From NCBI GenBank assembly GCA_033085395.1, contig JANQBS010000183.1:1-64000 (forward strand): 64,000 nt of DNA. Reading direction: 5' to 3'. The notes beneath the pieces are model-generated. The model did no database searches, was not told the origin of the DNA, and saw nothing but the letters and a program-made list of their open reading frames with translations. The position numbers and the translations under genes were made by a program. This document shows, piece after piece, positions 24,607 to 35,182 of the stretch; positions within the stretch are counted from its first letter, which is position 1, and each line of letters starts with the position of its first letter. This DNA comes from Xanthoparmelia taractica (lineage: Eukaryota > Ascomycota > Lecanoromycetes > Lecanorales > Parmeliaceae).

Positions 24607-27600
24607 TTATTCTTCTTCAAGCACTAATCGCCTCATCACGGTTTTGTCAAACAAATCAATCAAGAACCGACGAACCAGCAGGCGGAAATTGTGCTTCTCC
24701 ACCATCTCCATGATTCGGCGAAAGAGGGCCACCGACGTGAACATGTCAGGTGCCTTGCTTTTAATGCCCAAGAGATCGCTCGCCGCTCTCTTGCTAAGCA
24801 CTGTATTGCCAAGGTCGCCCGCCAGGCTGAGTATGCGAGCCTGGATGGGATCCTCGTCGACTTCTGTTATCTGCCTCCGCCTCAGTGACGGTGGCATTTG
24901 GTCTGCTGGTCTGGATACATTGGGAGATTGCATCGCGAAGATATCCTCCAGGTACGGTGGCAAGCAATATCCGAGTGAACGGCCGAGATGGTCAGTTGCT
25001 GCAGTCCAACCATGCTCCGTGAGAATCTCCATTCCATGTACACTGCGCGAAATCAAGCCCAGAACATAAAAGGCCGTGCCCCTTATCGTCATGACTTCGG
25101 AAGACGTTGCAATTCTTACAACCCATTCTACCACGTCTGTCTCTTCCAGGAATGATGCTCCCAGTTCCATAGATCCAACGTTGCCGACAGCCCACAGTGA
25201 GCCTTTGAGCTTAAGCATTGTCTCCGAATCCTCATGTTCAGCCCATGTCTCTCGGATGTTCGCAGCGAAGGCATCGAAGTGTCCTGAGTCTCGCAAGAGC
25301 CGACATCCCTCAACCGTCCTCGTGAGCTCTCGATAGAAATGCGGAGGGACAGTCCCGTGTTCCTGACTTCTCAGTTGCTCGTCAGCGCTAGACTTAGGTT
25401 GCTCTGGAAACACCATTAATGCACGAGACAGTGAGGCTTCCACCAAAGTAACGTAGGCATCATTTCGACCCTGTTGGCACGTCAGCGCTCGTTGTCACAG
25501 ATTGCTAGCTCACTCACAAGAAACCAATCGTCCATCTCTTGGGTGATATAATCGAGGCCGTGAAGGTACTGATACCCCAGTGACGTAGATAAGAAGCTGA
25601 TAACTTAGCTTTAGACCTTTGATGGGAAAATTGTGCTACTTACCGAAGAAGTAAAGGAGCGCCAATGGCACCAAGATGATCCAAAGCTGGACGGCACCGG
25701 ACGACGTATTCGAGCTGGGCTCTTTGGTTGCAGACCTGTTCAAGGATCTGGACCGCAATTTCACACACTTGCACTTCCGGATCGTAGAGCTGTGTGACCA
25801 AAAGACGGATAGCCCATTCGCAACCCTCCTGACTCAGGTCTTGACCAGCTCCTTGCGTCAAAGACGTTATGTACTTCCGTAATAGCCTCGTGGAATAGAT
25901 GCGAACGCTCTTCGTACAGGAAGTCAACGCTTTAGATAACATGACTCGTAGATGACTGTCCAACGAAAAGTCCATGTTGCTGAGAAGAATGCGTATGAGG
26001 TCCTCGCGTCCGTCAAGTTCCATGATATGATAAAACATGTTGATCATATGCCAACGCTCAATCATCTGAATTCCTTTGGCGTCACTACTCAAAGCACCCA
26101 AGAGTGCGAAATACCCACCGGCCAATGTTTCTGAGACTCGATAAGGAGAGAAAAGCGGCTGTGTTGCCGTCAGGCCACTTGTCCTATCAAGCTGGGCAAG
26201 ACACTCAGCCAATTGCCTCAGCAACTTACTCTCTGTCAAATATGCGATTCCTTCTTGGTTTTGTAGAAGCGTTTTCATTAAGGCGCATCCAGTGCGGACA
26301 TAACGCTGGTTTGGCTTGGTGTTGCGCGCATCAGAGAATTTCCATTTGAACGGTCTGAAGAATCCAATCAGTCGCTTCATAAATTTGCTTGCCTTGATCG
26401 ACTCTTCAAGACGCTTGGAGTTGAGTAGTGGTCCTTCGATTAGATCGTTGATGAGATCCCATTTCCATTTCAGATAGTTAGCTGTTGTGAGGACCTGCGT
26501 TTCCAACAGAAGAGATCTAAACTGAAGCTCATCTATATCTACGGATAACTTGCTTTTCACAGTCTCAGAAGGTCGGGAGGAGCTGTTCGGATCTACTTGT
26601 CCAGTGGCGATGACCGATTGCTGCGCTTTCGATGCTAATCCGGAGCGCTGCAAAGTACGGTTGACACTGTCGATCTGGTAAATCATTCCGCTAGATATGG
26701 GACCCTCCTGTTCTCCTTCTAGGACCGACGCTTCGAGGAGTCCCGGTAGCGCCTGTAGGTTAGCACTGAAAGTATTTGGCAAGCAACGGTCCGCCAGCTT
26801 CAAGACCTCACTTAGAAGCAAGGTAGCCTTTCTCCTCAACATGGCATCATCAGTATCCTCGATAAGTCCAGACAGAGCCTAGACAACATATCAGTCGCGA
26901 AACCCCTTCTAGAATGGGTGTGGACTATCACCGCTACCAGGCCACATTGCATGAAAACAGCAAGCAGCAAAGCCGTAAAGTGGTCCATAAGGCTGAAGCT
27001 GCTTCCTTCCTCCAGATCAACTTTGAAGTGTAATTCCGTAGTGTCTGCCTTCAAATTTGCAACACGGCCATAGGTTGTCAATCGGCGGCCTGCCAGGAAA
27101 GATGATGTCCAGGAAGGAGGTTGTATGTGTAAGACTTCGAACAGCAGGTCTAAAATCAGATCCCTGGCTATTGGCACAGGGTACTGTAATGATTGCAGCA
27201 AAGACCTTATTGCTGAGAAGTTTCTACTGACCGCTGTGAAAAGCCCTGACCATGATTTCAAGATGGCAGCCAGCAACTTTGCGCTCGATTTTAGCTTTTC
27301 CTCGTGGCCATGGACTGTAAGAGGATCGGTGAAAGGCGTAAACGCCGAGTCCAGCTCGTGACCGTATGGCAGATAGCCCCTTTGCTGTGGCTTGTCTAGC
27401 AAATGGAGGAAATTCATGGCCAAGCTTTCCGATCCATGATACGACCCTTCCACAAGAGCATCAGTGAGCGGCGCTATTCCTCCAGCGGTTACGATGATTG
27501 CCGGGTCTCGAAGAAGGATCTCGGATATCGTCAAAAGGCTTATGTTTCGAAGACGATCTTCATGGTACTCCGCAATAGAGACAATAGTGCGGATGATGGC

Positions 27601-28635
27601 ATTCGAGAGTTCCTTTATACCATCTTTGACGTCTAAGAATGCTCGAACAAATTTGAGGGCCTGTTCTCTTTCAATGCTAGCTTTACTATCCTTGATTAGC
27701 GATAGAATCACGAGACTGTCGGTATTCAGTCCACGGATCGTCTTCAAAGATTCTCGATCCGCAATCGCGTGTCTCGTAACTCGGTATCCTGCGGCAACAA
27801 CCTCTCGGCTTTCACTGAGAAGCATAGTCTGGACTCTTAGACCAAACGTAGGCCAAGCAAGATCATACTTCAGAGTCGGGTATCTCTTGAATAATTCAAC
27901 AAGGCTGTTGGCTCGGTCAACATAGTAGTCAGGCTGCATACCCTCTGACTCCAAGGCCTGAAGAATCTCAGCGAGAATGAATGTTGGGGACTCTGACTCT
28001 TGTTCAAGCAAAGAGAATTGATCCCGTGATAATCTTTCATCCCTAATGGGCGATTTGAGAGGACTTCCTTGAAAGAGACCAGAAAGACGATCTCTTCCAG
28101 GCGTCGCTGGGCGTTTAGAGCGCTCAATCTCATTCTCCAGCTGGTAGTTCAGCTCTTGAAGCTTCCGATTGGATGAAGTGAGCTCAGATTCCACTTTCAG
28201 CCTCTGGTCCTTTGTCTGTTTGATATTCTTGGAGATCAAGGCCTCCAACAAGTTCTCTGAGCCGATCTTGATTTTGGTTTCCTTGTTGATCTTGTCTCGT
28301 AATTCGTGTTGCCGCTGCTCCGAAGATATTGCTCCCCCCATTCCAAAGTAGTCACCGCCGGTAACACCACCCAGGTCTGCTCTCGGGGTACCAGCTCGAG
28401 GTGTCGATACGGTCTTCAAGTCCGAGCTGAAGCTACCGGGAGGCTGCTGCCCTGACGGCGCAAGCGAGGCACCCCGGGGCCCAAAGGCAAGGGCATTGGC
28501 AAGCGATCGAGCGTCTTGTCCTTCTTTCGCACCATGTATTTCGCCGGGACCTTGGTGGGAAAGTGAACGGCCATGTCTGAAGATGTTATTTTGTGTAGGC
28601 GTCACCGAGGAGGCCGGACCGTTGAATTGGCTCAT
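24607..28635 (-). CDS. TORC2 subunit Rictor / Ste20 (AVO3 family)
   Basis: Scaffold subunit of target-of-rapamycin complex 2, which controls AGC kinases, actin polarity and sphingolipid homeostasis at the plasma membrane. Model: exons 28635-26932, 26878-25644, 25596-25518 and 25470-24607 (1293 aa, normal for fungal Rictor). The N-terminal ~110 residues are disordered, followed by a coiled coil (about 110-175: RDKINKETKIKIG...LQELNYQLENEIE). Next come the Rictor N-terminal armadillo-like repeats (MQPDYYVDRANSLVELFKRYP; RYTLAWPTFG-type segment read as KYDLAWPTFGLRVQ), the middle domain (ELQFRSLLLETQVLTTANYLKWKWDLI) and the conserved C-terminal module (KLKGSLWAVGNVGSMELG, TIRGTAFYVLGLISRSVHG). 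It is divergent from urate oxidase. S. pombe ste20 is the Rictor homologue, unrelated to the PAK kinase of that name. Confidence 0.93.
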
Positions 28636-29444
28636 TACATCCCATTTACGGCGACCCTTTTGTAATCAGACTCCGATGTAGCAATATACTTGCTCCATAA
28701 AGCAAGCCCCATTAGGTCAGCTAGCTGTGCGGATAGAAATGGACAAAGTCAATGAAGAGGGGTTAAGTACTTTAAGGAATGCAAGGCATTTGATGGACGT
28801 AGACTGGAGGCCTCAGAGAAGAATTGGCGGTGCGATCAAGTAAAGTACCTTAAGGTAGGTATTGGTTACAATGTACTGTAAAAATGTAAAGTAAATCCAG
28901 CGCGCCTTGGATCGTGGGGTAAACAATGTGACTCTTCTACCTATCGGTGTATAGTGCGTAGGTACCCCGTACTTTACTTTTAGTAACATGATTGGTACCA
29001 GTACTAAAGTAGTAATACCGATAATCGCTTAAGGCCGAGTGTAATTTCTTTTTCCTTACCTTACGCAAGGGTAAAGTACTCCTCCAAAATACCCACTGGC
29101 AAAGCTCCTCCATTTGTCTACACTTCGCGTCATGTTTCCTCATATCTTGCTAGAATGGTGCTGGCTGCAGCGGATTGCGAAAGATAAGTTGATGGTAATC
29201 ATTCACGACTGCATTTTTGCATTTGCGACTTCGGAGATCGCCGTACTGCAACCTTCTACCCCGGCCAGCTCCATAGATCGAACTCGACGGCTTTTGATAT
29301 CGTCGTACATATATTCAGCACTTTTCCCGCTCCCAAATCTAGATAGAGGAAGAATTAAACGAAGTGGAGCAAGTCCAACATCTGCCCAATTACCTAGAAT
29401 CCTAGCATTCTTCTTGTCTCTCGTGTCCCCGTCTAGAGCGAATC
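28636..29444. promoter_or_regulatory. Divergent intergenic region, Rictor / urate oxidase
   Basis: 809 bp between the two starts. It contains a cluster of palindromic GTAC/CTTAAG elements: accttaaggtaggt at 28849-28862, ggtacc at 28961-28966, taaagtac-type at 29071-29079. Role unknown. No small gene seen. Confidence 0.4.
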
Positions 29445-30429
29445 ATGCCTCAAGTTTCTGCAGCCCAGTATGGTAAAGACAACATTCGGGTCTACAAAGT
29501 CCATAAGGATGCAAAGACAGGTATCCAGACGGTGGTAGAGATGACGGTATGCGTGCTCCTCAAAGGAGACATTGAGACCTCGTAGGCATTCAGATATACC
29601 CCAGATGATTGCTGGCTGAAAAGGTATAGATACACAAAAGCGGACAACAGCGTCGTCGTAGCGACAGATACCATGAAGAACACCGTCTACATCATGGCCA
29701 AGCAGCATCCCGTCACGCCGCCCGAGCTCTTTGGGGCAATCGTCGCTTCCCATTTTGTTGAGACGTACAAGCACATCCATTCCGCCTGGGTCAAGGTTGT
29801 CACCCACCGATGGACTCGATTGACCGTAGGTGGAGAGCCTCACCCGCACTCTTTCTTCCGTGATGGCTCCGAGACCAGGAACGTCGAGGCGACTGCCAAC
29901 GAAGCGAAGGGTATCAGTATTCGCTCTGCCATTGCGGGACTTTTGGTGCTCAAGAGTACCGGGTCAGAATTCCACAGCTTTTATAAGAATGAGTACACGA
30001 CCCTACCGGACGTTTATGACCGAATCTTAAGCACCGAAGTTGATTGCGGTTGGGCCTGGAACACGTTTAGCAGTCTCCAGGAGGTGCAATCTGCGATTCC
30101 CAAATTTAACAAGGCGTGGGAGTCCGCTCGAACGATCACCCTCGAAACCTTCGCGACGGAAAGTAGTCCAAGCGTCCAGAACACCTTGTACAAAATGTGT
30201 GAGCAGATTCTGGAAGCCATTTCCGAAGTCAAAGCCGTAGACTACTCCCTTCCGAACAAGCACTATTTCGAAATAGGTCAGTCATTGTCCCAACTACTTT
30301 CAAAAACCGTTGCTGACTTCGCAAGACCTGAGCTGGCACAAGGGACTAAAGAATACTGGCAAGGATGCTGAAGTATACGCACCTCAATCTGACCCCAACG
30401 GCTTGATCCAGTGTACCGTCACGCGGTAG
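29445..30429 (+). CDS. Urate oxidase (uricase) lacking a PTS1 tail
   Basis: Oxidises urate to 5-hydroxyisourate in purine catabolism; normally peroxisomal. Exons 29445-29581, 29630-30276 and 30326-30429 (295 aa). Conserved features: QYGKDNIRVYKVHKD with the active-site Lys near 11, ETSYTKADNSVVVATD with the Thr of the catalytic dyad, THRWTR, PHPHSF, PNKHYFEIDLSWHKG and SDPNGLIQCTV. Introns of 48-49 nt are placed by restoring IETSYTKAD and FEIDLSWHKG. The protein ends at CTVTR. The Aspergillus flavus enzyme, as I recall, continues seven residues to the peroxisomal signal SKL. Here a TAG sits exactly at that point, and the following codons resemble the lost tail but do not end in a PTS1. The enzyme call is firm; localisation is uncertain. 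Confidence 0.92.
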
Positions 30430-30594
30430 AATAGCTTAAGAAGCTCATATCACGGCCAGGTATCGTGGGGTATCAATGGATGATTATCGGACTGGGAGGA
30501 TATAGGCACATGTTCTTGGTACATTGTATGTACAGACAGCTCCAGATGTAGCAACGCCAAAATGCTTGCAAGACACAAATCCTGTTCTAGATTG

Positions 30595-31230
30595 CTATAT
30601 CGACTTCTTCTTCAACATCTCCGTCTTCACTTCTGGCTCCTTTCGTCGTATTCGCCCATCAAACTTGATGAGGTTCTCTTTGTATGGATGTGCTGCCCCT
30701 TCAAAAACTAAGATCGCGACACCATGTCAGCATGTCACAACCCACCTCATATACCAAACGCGCCAAGAATTGATCTCACCCTTCAATCTCTCCAGCCTCG
30801 GCTTCCTCAGCTTGTTCTTGGGCAACATGCCACTCACGGCCCTCTTCAGGATCTCCCCTCCTCCCCACTTCCTCATCATACCCTCCATATTCAACGACTT
30901 CAGCGCTCCGGGCCTCGTGGTCTGCTTATAGTACAGCTTCTGTTGCATTTTCTTCCCAGTAGCATACACATCGGTGCAACCGGTAGCCACAACGTAGTCT
31001 CCGCAGTCAGTCGATGGATCCCAAATTGGTTTGTGCTTGCCCATAAGGATGATGGCGATTTGAGAGGCAAGGCGGCCTAGAGGAGGTGTATTGGGAGTGG
31101 ACAGGGAGACGTGGTGCCAGGCTCGGGAGTAGGCCAGGCGCGTCTGGTGGGGAGACGTTCAGCAGGGTGTAGGAGGAGGAGGAAGAGGAGGAGGAGGGGA
31201 TACACATACTTTGCCTACGGTCTGTGACAT
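30595..31230 (-). CDS. MRPL23: Mitochondrial large-subunit ribosomal protein uL13m
   Basis: Structural protein of the mitochondrial 54S subunit. Exons 31230-31210 (MSQTVGK), 31143-30780 and 30707-30595 (165 aa). RLAYSRAWHHV and GRLASQIAIILMGKHKPIWDP form the L13 core start, DCGDYVVATGC the middle, and GMMRKWGGGEILKRAVSGMLPKNKLR the signature. The last exon gives VFEGAAHPYKENLIKFDGR and a Lys-rich end. The unspliced middle frame would stop early; the 72-nt intron restores the C-terminus. It shares a 336-bp divergent promoter with CCS1 and converges on urate oxidase, with 165 bp between the stops. Confidence 0.93.
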
Positions 31231-31566
31231 CTTGGGCTGAGGGTCACCGGTGCATCGACGCGGGAAGATGCTAGGTCTCCTGTGCGTAGAGTAAAGTGAC
31301 GACGCCAGTCGGACCACGATAATTGGCACTGCTCTCACAAGATACGAGGAATTCTCCTCAGATTATGTTCAGGCGCCAAAAGGTTTGCCTACGGTGGAGC
31401 CTGTATAACTTAAGGTAGTCGTGAGGTGGATGGTGAAGAGTTGAAAGACACTCGGCATTCTGATTGCAAATCTTGTCTTCGCACCACCGCCGCCATGATG
31501 CCTCAATCCTACCATCAACCAAATTGTCTCTCTTATCTATTTCATCCACCATAAGCTTTGGGTATT
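31231..31566. promoter_or_regulatory. Shared divergent promoter, uL13m / CCS1
   Basis: 336 bp between start codons. No named element identified. Confidence 0.5.
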
Positions 31567-32403
31567 ATGAGCAACTTGCTCTTGAGACCGAGTATCTGCA
31601 CAAGCGTCGCTTGCCTGTCAACCGGAGCCCTTTACTACACCCTTTCCTCATCCCCCTTCGCCAAGCGAGAAAAGATGCTGCCGGCCTACCAGGCTACCTT
31701 CTCTGTCCCCATGCATTGCGATGCCTGCATCAAAGATATATCAAGGGCCTTGTCCAAGCTCCCGGGAATACAGGAAACAGACTTTTCCCTTCCGAAGCAA
31801 CTTCTAACCACAACATCCACTACACCCCCCTCAGCCATAATATCCACAATCCAAGACACTGGCCGAACCGCTATCCTCCGTGGTTCTGGCAACACGAATA
31901 GTGCCGCAGTGTGCATCCTCGAAATCCCACCTCCCCCAAATCCGCCGTCAGTCCCTGAGGCCTCGCCAGTCCGAGGTCTGGCGCGCTTGATCGAATTATC
32001 AGATCGAATCACACTGCTGGATATGACGCTCACAGGCCTGCCGACAGGAACCTACAATGCAAGCATACGACAAAGTGGTGATATCTCAAATGTTCCTGGG
32101 AGCATGGGCGGTGTATTTACAGGCCTGGACGGAGACAAGACGGGCGATCTAGGAAATCTGCAAGTGGATGAGACCGGGAAGGGTTCGCTGGTCGGAGAGG
32201 TAGATTGGAGGATTTGGGAGATGGTGGGAAGGGGCCTGGTGGTGGAAGGAAAGGGGGAGAAGATGGAAAGAGGAAATGGGTTGGTGGTCGGTGTGGTGGC
32301 CAGGAGTGCCGGAGTGTGGGAGAACGAGAAAGTGGTCTGTGCATGTAGTGGGAAGACGGTATGGGAAGAGAGGGAAGAAATGGTTGGGAAGGGAATGTTG
32401 TAG
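31567..32403 (+). CDS. CCS1: Copper chaperone for superoxide dismutase (CCS1)
   Basis: Loads copper and forms the disulfide in Cu/Zn-SOD, in cytosol and mitochondrial intermembrane space. Single exon, 278 aa. Domain 1 carries the copper motif MHCDAC (Met49, Cys51, Cys54) in VPMHCDACIKDISRALSKLPGI. The middle SOD-like domain has LTGLPTGTYNASIRQSGDIS and SMGGVFTGLDGDKTGDLG. Domain 3 ends in the essential CxC (CACSGKTVWEER). Fungal CCS1 proteins usually start a few residues before the VPMHC motif. Here an upstream ATG (31567) adds 36 residues with a hydrophobic core (SVACLSTGALYYTLSS) before a basic segment (FAKREK) and a second ATG at 31675. Either start could be used. Confidence 0.92.
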   Translation: MSNLLLRPSICTSVACLSTGALYYTLSSSPFAKREKMLPAYQATFSVPMHCDACIKDISRALSKLPGIQETDFSLPKQLLTTTSTTPPSAIISTIQDTGRTAILRGSGNTNSAAVCILEIPPPPNPPSVPEASPVRGLARLIELSDRITLLDMTLTGLPTGTYNASIRQSGDISNVPGSMGGVFTGLDGDKTGDLGNLQVDETGKGSLVGEVDWRIWEMVGRGLVVEGKGEKMERGNGLVVGVVARSAGVWENEKVVCACSGKTVWEEREEMVGKGML

Positions 32404-32666
32404 CTGTAGAAGCTGTAGTAATTGATGCAAGAAAACCAAATATGGAGGCAGGCTATCAGAGCAAGTGGCTGTCTTACAAGATCCTTCCCCAAGTTGTGTT
32501 CCTGTCTTCAATATAGAAGTAATGGTTGATGCCGTTCTAAATCCTTGGAGCATCCTGTCTACCAGGAAAGTACTTGCGCCATTTCCAGATCGTCGCCAAA
32601 CTCCCATTAGCAAGGCTCTTGTCCAGACAGAGTCAGCAAGCCTTGTATGCCGTACAGTCATAAATA

Positions 32667-34253
32667 CTATCGTGACCTCTTTCCTCCCTCCAACTCAACT
32701 CCATGATCGTATTCATCCTCTTCCCAATCATCACTTCCCCCAATTTTCCTACCCATCCATATCCCTGCCACTGTGAGGATGACTCCCCCAAGGAACCATC
32801 TCTCAAACCAACCATCAATCCACGCTACACCGTCTTTTCCCCCAAGAGCACCTAACCCCTCGCCAAGGACGGCTCCCGGCATCATTCCTCTCAGCATCAA
32901 AGCGGCGCTGATGACGTATGTTGCGGAAACCTGCGCAACCACTAGTGCAAGATTGACCTGGATGGTTTTCATCAAGCGCGGGAAAAAGCGCGCGAAGAAG
33001 TGGAAGGTCTGCATGACCGAGGACAAAGATCCGAAGAGGATGACGCCGGAGAGGAGGAAAGAGATCTGCCGAGCCCAAACACCTTGATCCAAGTGTGGAT
33101 CGTAGTGCTTGGCTAGCAAGGCGAGAATATTATCCACAGGATCAGATGATCTGAAGTCTTGCAACGAATACTGATGGGTGCTAAGAACGCGGCGGATGGC
33201 AGTTAAAGAAGTGGTGAAGATCCGGTAAAGGCAAAAGACTGAGAAAGCGTACGATGCTGTGAGAAAGAGGCGACCTGCGGCGGTCCGCGAACGGTTTTGG
33301 TGCTGAAGGCGAGACTGAAGGTTAGAGTGAGAAGTGGCAAGAGAAACCGCCATTGTCTCTAAGCCAGAGATCTCAAGAAGTAGAGCCTGTCGCTCCGTGG
33401 AGTCGGGGTTGCGACGAATGGACCCAATGGCTTTCTGAAAGAAAGATTCTGTTGGTGCATCAGACATCTTGCGCTCGAGAGCGCGCAGACGAGAGCGTTT
33501 GGCGGATAGCATATCCTGAGTAGCCTGGAGGCCTGCTGCTTTGCGGGCGATGGTAGCTTCCGTGACAAGTTTAGGTCGCGAGAAAAAGTTCTGCCACGGG
33601 GAGCTCACTGAGGCGAATCCGGAAAGAAGAGACATCACTGAGATTCCAATGACACCAATGCGCTCAAGAGAAGCCTCGCTGAGGCTTTGAGAGCTCTCAG
33701 TCACTGAGTCCTGGCCAAGCCGACGTAGTAGCCATTCCCCACTCCACCAAAACCCTCCGAGCCATGCCGTAAAGCCAGCCAATTGTAACACCCATGCCAG
33801 CTTGGGCTTTCCTTTGCCCTTTTCGGAGAATTCATATCCTGAGGCAGAGATAATTGAGTGGATCTCGAGAAACGGTATAGCGATGATTAGGAGGAAGAGA
33901 AGGAGCGGTATCGTTACTCGAAAGGCCAGGCCACGGGCTGCCGAGTTGATGGTGTTCGATATTTCGCACAATATCACTTCTGTCAGAACTGCAGCCAATG
34001 CAACAGTGGAAGCAGAGGTTAAAGCCGACAAGCGTTTGGTAATCGGTCGCGCCTGGCGAGGATTGGTAGAGAATGATCGAGCATACACACTGGACTTCAA
34101 AGTCTGGGCTTCACCAGATAAGAAAGGAAAGAGCCTTTGGAGCACCAATGTCGAGACGAAGAGAAATGTAACGATGAAGGGAAGAGCAGAGAAGATTATA
34201 GCTGTTAAAGCCGGCATGATTCCCGGCTTGCATTCATCGCAGTCGGGGAGCAT
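32667..34253 (-). CDS. Golgi pH regulator / GPHR-type multi-pass membrane protein
   Basis: Member of the GPHR/GTG family, thought to be an anion channel or scaffold that keeps Golgi/ER acidity. Single exon, 528 aa. Hydrophobic segments: about 15-45 (ALPFIVTFLFVSTLVL), 75-105, 118-138 (VTIPLLLFLLIIAIPFL), 155-170, 200-220, then a charged cytosolic loop with coiled-coil character (about 235-320: ATQDMLSAKRSRLRALERKM). C-terminal spans include RLFLTASYAFSVFCLYRIF, ISFLLSGVILFGSLSSVM and VNLALVVAQVSATYVISAALMLRG. The order, 'long loop then SFLLSGxI' with QTFHFFARF, fits the ABA_GPCR/GPHR C-terminal domain. Specific role here unproven. Confidence 0.85.
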   Translation of the reverse strand: MLPDCDECKPGIMPALTAIIFSALPFIVTFLFVSTLVLQRLFPFLSGEAQTLKSSVYARSFSTNPRQARPITKRLSALTSASTVALAAVLTEVILCEISNTINSAARGLAFRVTIPLLLFLLIIAIPFLEIHSIISASGYEFSEKGKGKPKLAWVLQLAGFTAWLGGFWWSGEWLLRRLGQDSVTESSQSLSEASLERIGVIGISVMSLLSGFASVSSPWQNFFSRPKLVTEATIARKAAGLQATQDMLSAKRSRLRALERKMSDAPTESFFQKAIGSIRRNPDSTERQALLLEISGLETMAVSLATSHSNLQSRLQHQNRSRTAAGRLFLTASYAFSVFCLYRIFTTSLTAIRRVLSTHQYSLQDFRSSDPVDNILALLAKHYDPHLDQGVWARQISFLLSGVILFGSLSSVMQTFHFFARFFPRLMKTIQVNLALVVAQVSATYVISAALMLRGMMPGAVLGEGLGALGGKDGVAWIDGWFERWFLGGVILTVAGIWMGRKIGGSDDWEEDEYDHGVELEGGKRSR

Positions 34254-35182
34254 AAGTAGTCGCTGCGAGTATGAGAGAGAAGGCTTTCTCGACGCTTCAT
34301 CAGGGCCCAGGTTGGTGGAGGTGGGATATCGAACGCCATTGACCTAAGGTACCTTGGTCCCGATAAGGGCACGAAGCTGATTACTAAGCGCCAGCTGCCC
34401 CGGGCACTAAGTCCGGATGAGCTTAGCGAACTTAGCACGTCTGAGGAACCGACACCCGAATATTAACGAATCTACTCTCTCCAACACCTAGAATTGCCTT
34501 ATGGGACTAAGCCTGAGCCATGAGTCCAGTAAAGGCATCAACATTATGGAGTTTCATTGTCGAAAGTCGGCCCACCGTCTCAACGCGGGAGCTGTAAACT
34601 AGAGTTCAGAACATCCACAGATCTTGGACGAATCTATTCAAATATGTTACTGGGGCTCTCCTCCCCAGAGTTAGGATTCTCGTCTTTCATGTATTCTTCA
34701 GTCAAAGTGCTAAACTTGCATGTGTGTCAAAGTGCTTGAGCATTACTACAGGGACTATTTGTGCGCTCCTTGGCTTCCAAAAGCCGATCTAGAGGGTGTC
34801 TCAACGGTATCGCGCCCGTCTCGGCATCTTCTCCCTCATTCCTATCTCCCATCCAGGGTCCAAAGGCCTTATTATCTTCCTGATATTGTCTCGCTCATCC
34901 GGTCGTCTCTTCTCAACCCCTTCCACGACCTTGTAATAGTTGGAATAGTTCCGCTCTAGACAGATACCTCGCCCCGTTCAGCAACAGCACAGAAATGGGT
35001 CGTTCGTTGCAGTTCATAGCGGCTGGGTATTGATGTCGATGCCCTAGCCTAACAGCGTCAAGACCAATCTCTCGTCGATCGAACTGTTCCCGAAGTCGAG
35101 AGTCACCGGGGACGGACTGTTGCGCGGACAATGGAGGACCTGATTACCTTGATCATCCTTCGATGTAGTATCCGCGCACGCT
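34254..35182. other. Intergenic, upstream of the GPHR gene
   Basis: No intact gene. It contains the palindromic element acctaaggtaccttgg at 34343-34358, close to the GPHR start. The right part may belong to the decayed ankyrin gene. Confidence 0.4.
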
